Below are positions 61,092 to 64,000 of a DNA stretch of 64,000 bases, piece after piece. The notes under the pieces were generated by a model. The model had not been told where the DNA came from, ran no database searches, and was given only the letters and a program-made list of their open reading frames with translations. The DNA is from Brevibacillus_D fluminis_A (GTDB lineage: Bacteria; Bacillota; Bacilli; Brevibacillales; Brevibacillaceae): positions 3,714,001 through 3,778,000 of the forward strand of contig NZ_CM125436.1 in assembly GCF_052072235.1 (NCBI RefSeq), written 5' to 3'. The stretch's first letter is position 1. Each line of letters begins with the position of its first letter. A program made the translations under genes and the position numbers.

Positions 61092-61862
61092 TTATGCGTA
61101 GATCCCGACAATCATGCGGGTACGTCCGCTTTTTGTCGGGCCGCCCGTTTCGATGATCTCAAACCGGCCAAATCCCCCGACAGAGATGACATCACCCGTT
61201 CCCACATGATGCGACGGATCTTCCGTTACCTTCCAATTGACCTTCACTTTGCCGGCACGAATGGGCACGAGCGCCTTCGTCCTCGATAAATGGTGCACCT
61301 CGCCGATCACCGCATCAAGCCGCAGAGATGGCAATGTCACGTGTTTTTCGACACGGCGTTTTTCCGGTATTCGCAGCGAAGTCCACGGAATCTCGGTGCA
61401 TTCGACAGGCAGCCGATGTACCTGTGTAAGCTGCAGCTGGATAAAAGAAAATACCTCTCTTGCCACGATCACTTGACAGCCGCGCTCATCTAGCAAAATG
61501 TCCCCGAACTTTTCCCGTTTCAGCCCGATATGCAAAAGAGCGCCCAGCACATCTTTGTGCGTTAGCTTGAGGAAGCGCTGGTCCCCGCTGATCTCTGCCA
61601 ATGTCAGCTGGTAGTCTTCCTCTTCCGCCGCCATATAAGGCGGATGGATGACGGCCCGGACCCGCTCCGCGCCTTCATAGCCGCCGCTGGCCGTTACCTT
61701 CACGTCGGCTTGTGACGTCAGGCTCTGCATGATCGCAAGCTGACGCGGGTCCATAAAATCAGTCAGGCGCAGGGTCTGCTTCCGCTCTGCTTGCTTCAGC
61801 ATCTCCAGCGCCCGTTCGACAAAAGGCAATTCCTCTTTTCGATAATGATCGTACATGCTCAT
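61092..61862 (-). CDS. ylmH: S4-domain RNA-binding protein YlmH
   Basis: YlmH binds 50S subunits and acts in a ribosome quality-control route parallel to RqcH. The 256-residue protein has a two-part N-terminal region (MSMYDHYRKEELPFVERALE) and a C-terminal S4 domain from about 185 (HHLSRTKALVPIRAGKVKVN). It follows ylmG with one base between stop and start. In this window rqcH also occurs, so both routes are encoded. Confidence 0.9.
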   Translation of the reverse strand: MSMYDHYRKEELPFVERALEMLKQAERKQTLRLTDFMDPRQLAIMQSLTSQADVKVTASGGYEGAERVRAVIHPPYMAAEEEDYQLTLAEISGDQRFLKLTHKDVLGALLHIGLKREKFGDILLDERGCQVIVAREVFSFIQLQLTQVHRLPVECTEIPWTSLRIPEKRRVEKHVTLPSLRLDAVIGEVHHLSRTKALVPIRAGKVKVNWKVTEDPSHHVGTGDVISVGGFGRFEIIETGGPTKSGRTRMIVGIYA

Positions 61863-61863
61863 C

Positions 61864-62127
61864 CTAGATCACCATCAAAATGAGCGCTCTCAGGCCGTCT
61901 TTTGCAAGCGATAACGCAATCAACGCCACGATTGGCGAAATGTCAATGAAACCGAGCGTCGGAATAAAACGCCGAAATGGCGCCAAATATGGTTCGACCA
62001 GCCGTTCCAACAGTTGTCCGATTGCCGTATCTCTCATTTGAGGAACCCACGACATGAGTACATAAGCGATTACCATAAACTGATAAACACTGAATAAAAA
62101 ATCAATGACCGTCCACAAATAAGCCAT
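61864..62127 (-). CDS. ylmG: YggT-family membrane protein YlmG
   Basis: The 87-residue protein has two hydrophobic helices (LFSVYQFMVIAYVLMSW and ISPIVALIALSLAKDGLRAL) and the YggT signature EPYLAPFRRFIP. The family influences division and, in plastids, nucleoid partition. It lies between sepF and ylmH, the standard order. Confidence 0.92.
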   Translation of the reverse strand: MAYLWTVIDFLFSVYQFMVIAYVLMSWVPQMRDTAIGQLLERLVEPYLAPFRRFIPTLGFIDISPIVALIALSLAKDGLRALILMVI

Positions 62128-62154
62128 GGATTCACCTCGATTGCGTAATGATAC

Positions 62155-62586
62155 CTACTCTTCAATGATGCTCGAAATGTTTCCTTGAATATCGACATGG
62201 TCTGGCGTGCAGACGAAGATATGGTCGCCCACCTTTTGAATGTCTCCGTTCAGTGCATACACCGTGCCGCTGATGAAATCAACAATTCGTTTCGCTTGAT
62301 CCTTTTCAACTCGTTGCAAATTCATGACGACCGGGCGGCGGTAACGCAGGTTGTCGGCGATATCTTGCGCATCACCATAACTGCGCGGTTCAAACAGCAT
62401 CAAACGAATCGCTTCCTTTTCGCGAGCCGAATGGATGCTGACGACATTATTCGTCCTCGCCGTGTTATTCATGGTGTTGCGCTTTGGGGCAATCTCTTCC
62501 TCCTGCTGCTGCTCTTCGACGATTTCCTCGACAACTTCCTCGTTTTCGAGCCCCAAAAAATTCATGATCCTGTTCATGACCCCCAT
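62155..62586 (-). CDS. sepF: Division protein SepF
   Basis: SepF anchors FtsZ to the membrane and shapes septa through ring polymers. The ATG at 62586 follows AAAGGAGGGT; a 30-base upstream extension is not supported. The 143-residue protein has an N-terminal amphipathic helix (MNRIMNFLGLE), an acidic/Gln-rich linker and a C-terminal SepF domain with AKRIVDFISGTVYALNGDIQ. Confidence 0.94.
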   Translation of the reverse strand: MGVMNRIMNFLGLENEEVVEEIVEEQQQEEEIAPKRNTMNNTARTNNVVSIHSAREKEAIRLMLFEPRSYGDAQDIADNLRYRRPVVMNLQRVEKDQAKRIVDFISGTVYALNGDIQKVGDHIFVCTPDHVDIQGNISSIIEE

Positions 62587-62619
62587 ATGTACCCTCCTTT
62601 CGTCTTCTGCTTCCAAGGT

Positions 62620-63327
62620 TTACTCGGGACTCACCAGTACAGAACCCACCCGAATATAGGTAGCGCCTTCCTCGATCGCCACCTCAAAATCGTTGGACAT
62701 CCCCATCGACAGCTCGTTCGGCGTCAAATTGTCAATGCCCAGCGACAACAATCGATCACGCCATTCCCGAAGTCCGCGGAAAACCGGACGCACGTCCTCG
62801 GCATTTTCGACAAATGGCGCCATTGTCATTAAACCTATCACTCTTATATGTTTCATATTACTGGTTTCCTGTACAAAAGCCAAGACATCCTTGGGATCCA
62901 GCCCAAATTTTGTCTCTTCGCCAGATACGTTGATCTGCAGGAAACATTGCGCCGTGATGCCGAGCGCTTCTGCCCGTCGATTCAGTTCCTCCGCAAGCGA
63001 CAAACGGTCGAGGGAATGAAACCGGTCAAATTTGCCGATCACATCTTTGACTTTGTTCGTCTGCAGATGGCCGATGAAATGCCATGTACCCGTTTCCCCG
63101 TATGCCTCGTATTTCGGCAGCGCGTCCTGCACGCGATTTTCACCGATGTGCGTAAGCCCGGCTGCCAGCACTTCGCCGATGGCCGGGACATCGATATATT
63201 TCGTTACCGCAATGATGTTTACCTCTTCCCGCTTGCGCCCTGCACGCTCGCAGGCTGCTGCGATGCGCGGTTCCAATTCAGCCAACCGCTTTTGAACTAC
63301 TTCACGCGATACAAATCGTTCCGACAC
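62620..63327 (-). CDS. ylmE: PLP homeostasis protein YlmE (YggS family)
   Basis: This pyridoxal-phosphate-binding protein keeps vitamin B6 and amino-acid pools balanced. The 235-residue alanine racemase-like barrel has the PLP lysine in VTKYIDVPAIGEV, HFIGHLQTNKVKDVI and LSMGMSNDFEVAI. The start is GTG. It precedes sepF, as in other Firmicutes. Confidence 0.93.
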   Translation of the reverse strand: MSERFVSREVVQKRLAELEPRIAAACERAGRKREEVNIIAVTKYIDVPAIGEVLAAGLTHIGENRVQDALPKYEAYGETGTWHFIGHLQTNKVKDVIGKFDRFHSLDRLSLAEELNRRAEALGITAQCFLQINVSGEETKFGLDPKDVLAFVQETSNMKHIRVIGLMTMAPFVENAEDVRPVFRGLREWRDRLLSLGIDNLTPNELSMGMSNDFEVAIEEGATYIRVGSVLVSPE

Positions 63328-63349
63328 TTTCCAAAATCCCCCTTTACGC

Positions 63350-64000
63350 TTATGCCCAGCCGATGTAGGAAGCCATTCGTCCGGTTTTCCCCGCCTCTTT
63401 CCGATAGGAGAAAAACAAATCCGGTCGGCAGCTCGTGCACCAATCCGTCCGCAAAATATGTTCCGGCCGTATGCCAGCTTCTTCCATAATCAATTGATTG
63501 AGCACTTTCAGATCAAGCATATACTTTCCTGGTCCCGCATTCGTTACGCAAGTTTGCCAACGATCGCTCGACTGCTTGACCTGATCGATGACAAAATCGT
63601 CCAACTCGTAGCAGCAGCCGCCAATCGACGGACCGATCGCGGTCAAAATCTCTTCTGGCTTGCTCCCGAAATCGCGCGCAAACGCACGAATCATTTCCTC
63701 GGAAATACGCCCTACCGTTCCCCGCCAACCAGCATGTGCCAGTCCGATGGCGCGACTCGCCGGATCGATGAAATAAAGAGGCACGCAATCCGCATAGAAG
63801 GATGTGAGCAAAATCCCGTTTTCATCGGTATATATTCCGTCTGTTTTGGCTATCGACTCTTCAAATGCTTCACGCCCTGCTCCCGCTTCGGCTGCCGTTA
63901 TGCGCATGACTTTGTTGCCATGAATTTGTTCGGCACAGCTAAACCTTGCGAATGAAAAGCCTAGTTCGTCGCAGAGTGTTTGCCGATTCGAAATGACAGC
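63350..64000 (-). CDS. ylmD: Purine nucleoside phosphorylase/laccase-domain protein YlmD, 5' end missing
   Basis: The frame is open to the window edge; an internal ATG at 63907 is not the real start because in-frame sequence upstream carries the family block EQIHGNKV. The 216 visible residues also contain ADCVPLYFIDP, GLAHAGWRGTV and IGPSIGGCCYEL, the metal- and nucleoside-binding motifs of YfiH/PgeF proteins. Members act as purine nucleoside phosphorylase/adenosine deaminase or clear mistaken peptidoglycan precursors. Confidence 0.93.
   Translation of the reverse strand, partial: AVISNRQTLCDELGFSFARFSCAEQIHGNKVMRITAAEAGAGREAFEESIAKTDGIYTDENGILLTSFYADCVPLYFIDPASRAIGLAHAGWRGTVGRISEEMIRAFARDFGSKPEEILTAIGPSIGGCCYELDDFVIDQVKQSSDRWQTCVTNAGPGKYMLDLKVLNQLIMEEAGIRPEHILRTDWCTSCRPDLFFSYRKEAGKTGRMASYIGWA

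Noticed and set aside
1..64000. CRISPR array, prophage, insertion sequence or defence island
   Set aside because: No regularly spaced repeats, transposase, integrase, capsid or known defence genes were seen on either strand.

Overview
The window looks like a chromosomal segment of an endospore-forming Bacillales bacterium of moderately high GC. Gene families and GC suggest Brevibacillus or a relative in the Paenibacillaceae; that assignment is inference, not proof. Sporulation is indicated by a complete gerPA-gerPF cluster, a YlyA-type TraR/DksA protein and probable sporulation promoters. Shine-Dalgarno sites are strong, and GTG and TTG starts are common.

Read on the minus strand from 64000 down to 1, the backbone follows an order familiar from Bacillus subtilis: ylmD-ylmE-sepF-ylmG-ylmH-divIVA-(T-box)ileS-ylyA | lspA-ylyB-pyrR-pyrP-pyrB-pyrC-carA-carB-pyrF-pyrE | yloC-remA-gmk-rpoZ-coaBC-priA-def-fmt-rsmB-rlmN-prpC-prkC. 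rqcH (yloA) is divergent from yloC. Two accessory blocks interrupt this order. Block A (about 13.2-24.4 kb, between rqcH and pyrE) holds a Gln/Gly-rich protein behind a sigma-G-like promoter, a structured RNA with 6S-like features, an acyl-CoA ligase/CoA-transferase pair, a His/Cys-rich small protein, a GntR-EamA pair, and several small or membrane proteins. Block B (about 36.3-56.4 kb, between lspA and ylyA) holds a kinase-like protein, a hexose phosphate mutase, a Zur-type zinc-limitation locus (ycgR-ycgQ, zagA, zinc-free rpmG), topB, gerP with a divergent gerPD-like gene, a small heat-shock protein, a MerR-MATE pair, an oxidoreductase-Nudix pair, and an MFS/enolase-superfamily pair.

Control elements are unusually legible. 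Three PyrR attenuators precede pyrR, pyrP and pyrB, and the pyr promoter is near consensus. An Ile T-box precedes ileS. A strong sigma-A promoter drives the yloC-prkC cluster, with a terminator hairpin between rpoZ and coaBC. Two Zur-box palindromes flank the zagA promoter, and a weaker one sits in the ycgR promoter. A 19-bp-spaced MerR-type promoter lies at the merR/MATE junction.

The most notable points are: the pyr operon lacks pyrK and pyrD; a zinc-saving locus includes a cysteine-poor L33; a gerPD paralogue faces gerP; an RNA of about 220 nt has its own promoter; and a palindromic element of about 220 bp sits between rsmB and rlmN. I saw no tRNA or rRNA genes, CRISPR arrays, transposases, phage genes or recognisable defence systems.
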